Part shown: piece after piece, positions 37,221 to 37,757 of the stretch
How positions within the stretch are numbered: the stretch's first letter is position 1
How the letters are laid out: each line of letters begins with the position of its first letter
From: an uncultured bacterium
GTDB lineage: Bacteria > Planctomycetota > UBA1135 > GCA-002686595
Direction of reading: 5' to 3'
Length of the DNA stretch: 37,757 bases
Assembly (NCBI GenBank): GCA_938030175.1
Contig: CALHGQ010000399.1
Location: 1 to 37,757, forward strand
Notes under the pieces: model-generated
Database searches by the model: none
The model's input: the letters and a program-made list of their open reading frames with translations, nothing else
Told to the model about the DNA's origin: nothing
Position numbers and translations under genes: made by a program

Positions 37221-37520
37221 AGGGAGTCTCGCTGTGGTGCCGGGGCCAAGCTCCGAAGCTATGGGCAACTGGGCGGCGAGCTCGGTCTGAACTTTGTGCC
37301 CACCGGACTCCCGACTTTGCTGCTGCAGCCGATGGTGGGCGGCGACGGAGACGTGACGGGGTCGTGCAACTTCCCCACTCAAACCGCAGCTAACTGGAAC
37401 CCCGGCATGACCGTAGCGTCGGCCCAGACCCTGTACTTCCAGTTGAGCGACAAGGACAACGGTGGCCCGTGCGGCGCCAACTACAGCTTTAGTCGCGGCG
37501 TGTCGGTCGTCACGCAGTGA
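37221..37520 (+). pseudogene. Orphan C-terminal fragment of the exported-protein family seen at 7505-8494
   Basis: [28 protein letters not shown]...[36 protein letters not shown] parallels AGQTLNFQLWVRDTNAAGATSNFTRGLSVTFQ*; no signal peptide or N-terminal part in frame. Confidence 0.5.
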
Positions 37521-37667
37521 GACATCGGAGCGTGTCGCGCATGGGCGAAACCGTCCATGCACGGCATGCTCCTGGGGAGGGGCTGCTAGCTATTCGGGGC
37601 CCTTCAAGCAACGCAGTCAGGGCTTCGAGGGGCGCTGGTGGATAGTCCGGCCTTATTCAATGGGCTG

Positions 37668-37757
37668 CTAGTGGCCGATGAGTTCTGCCGTTGCCTTCTG
37701 GGCCGCGGTGCGGGCGCGTGCGATCGCGTCCTTGCCGACGCCTGCCCTCGTGGCCTC
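37668..37757 (-). CDS. C-terminal 29 residues of an unidentified protein, truncated by window edge
   Basis: Minus frame from the edge: EATRAGVGKDAIARARTAAQKATAELIGH*. Confidence 0.4.
   Translation of the reverse strand, partial: EATRAGVGKDAIARARTAAQKATAELIGH

Noticed and set aside
1-37757. CRISPR arrays, transposases, phage genes, toxin-antitoxin or known defence genes
   Set aside because: None recognised in the translations, and no regularly spaced repeats were seen by eye.

Overview
The window is a GC-rich bacterial chromosomal segment. Its family content (DUF1800/DUF1501 pair, several sulfatase-fold lipoproteins, ECF sigma factors with extensions, a GspG-like pseudopilin, a YC...NFQ.W.RD exported-protein C-terminus) is typical of Planctomycetota, but the lineage is an inference. 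About 25 protein-coding genes and one tRNA (Val, CAC) can be supported. Housekeeping genes: ligA (3' end), etfB-etfA, lptB, signal peptidase I, rph-rdgB-lepA. No CRISPR array, rRNA, transposase or prophage signature was seen. Strongest points for follow-up: (1) a 707-aa protein at 33008-35131 fusing an ECF sigma factor, one transmembrane helix and a ~470-aa exported region with apparent secretin/STN-like modules, i.e. a candidate membrane-tethered sigma factor; (2) a COG0523/CobW-type GTPase whose conserved C-terminal domain is cut by one in-frame TAG (GYW*AATPKEHW), followed directly by a DUF1826 gene; (3) a NUDIX-VOC fusion protein; (4) a signal peptidase I with a ~245-aa insertion; (5) a lipoprotein-like signal peptide built from five 12-bp repeats (xxLW); (6) two 'sulfatases' with Thr at the formylglycine position; (7) an orphan remnant of the planctomycete-type exported C-terminal domain at 37.2-37.5 kb related to the intact one at 7.5-8.5 kb. 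All calls come from reading the sequence and supplied translations; no searches were run.
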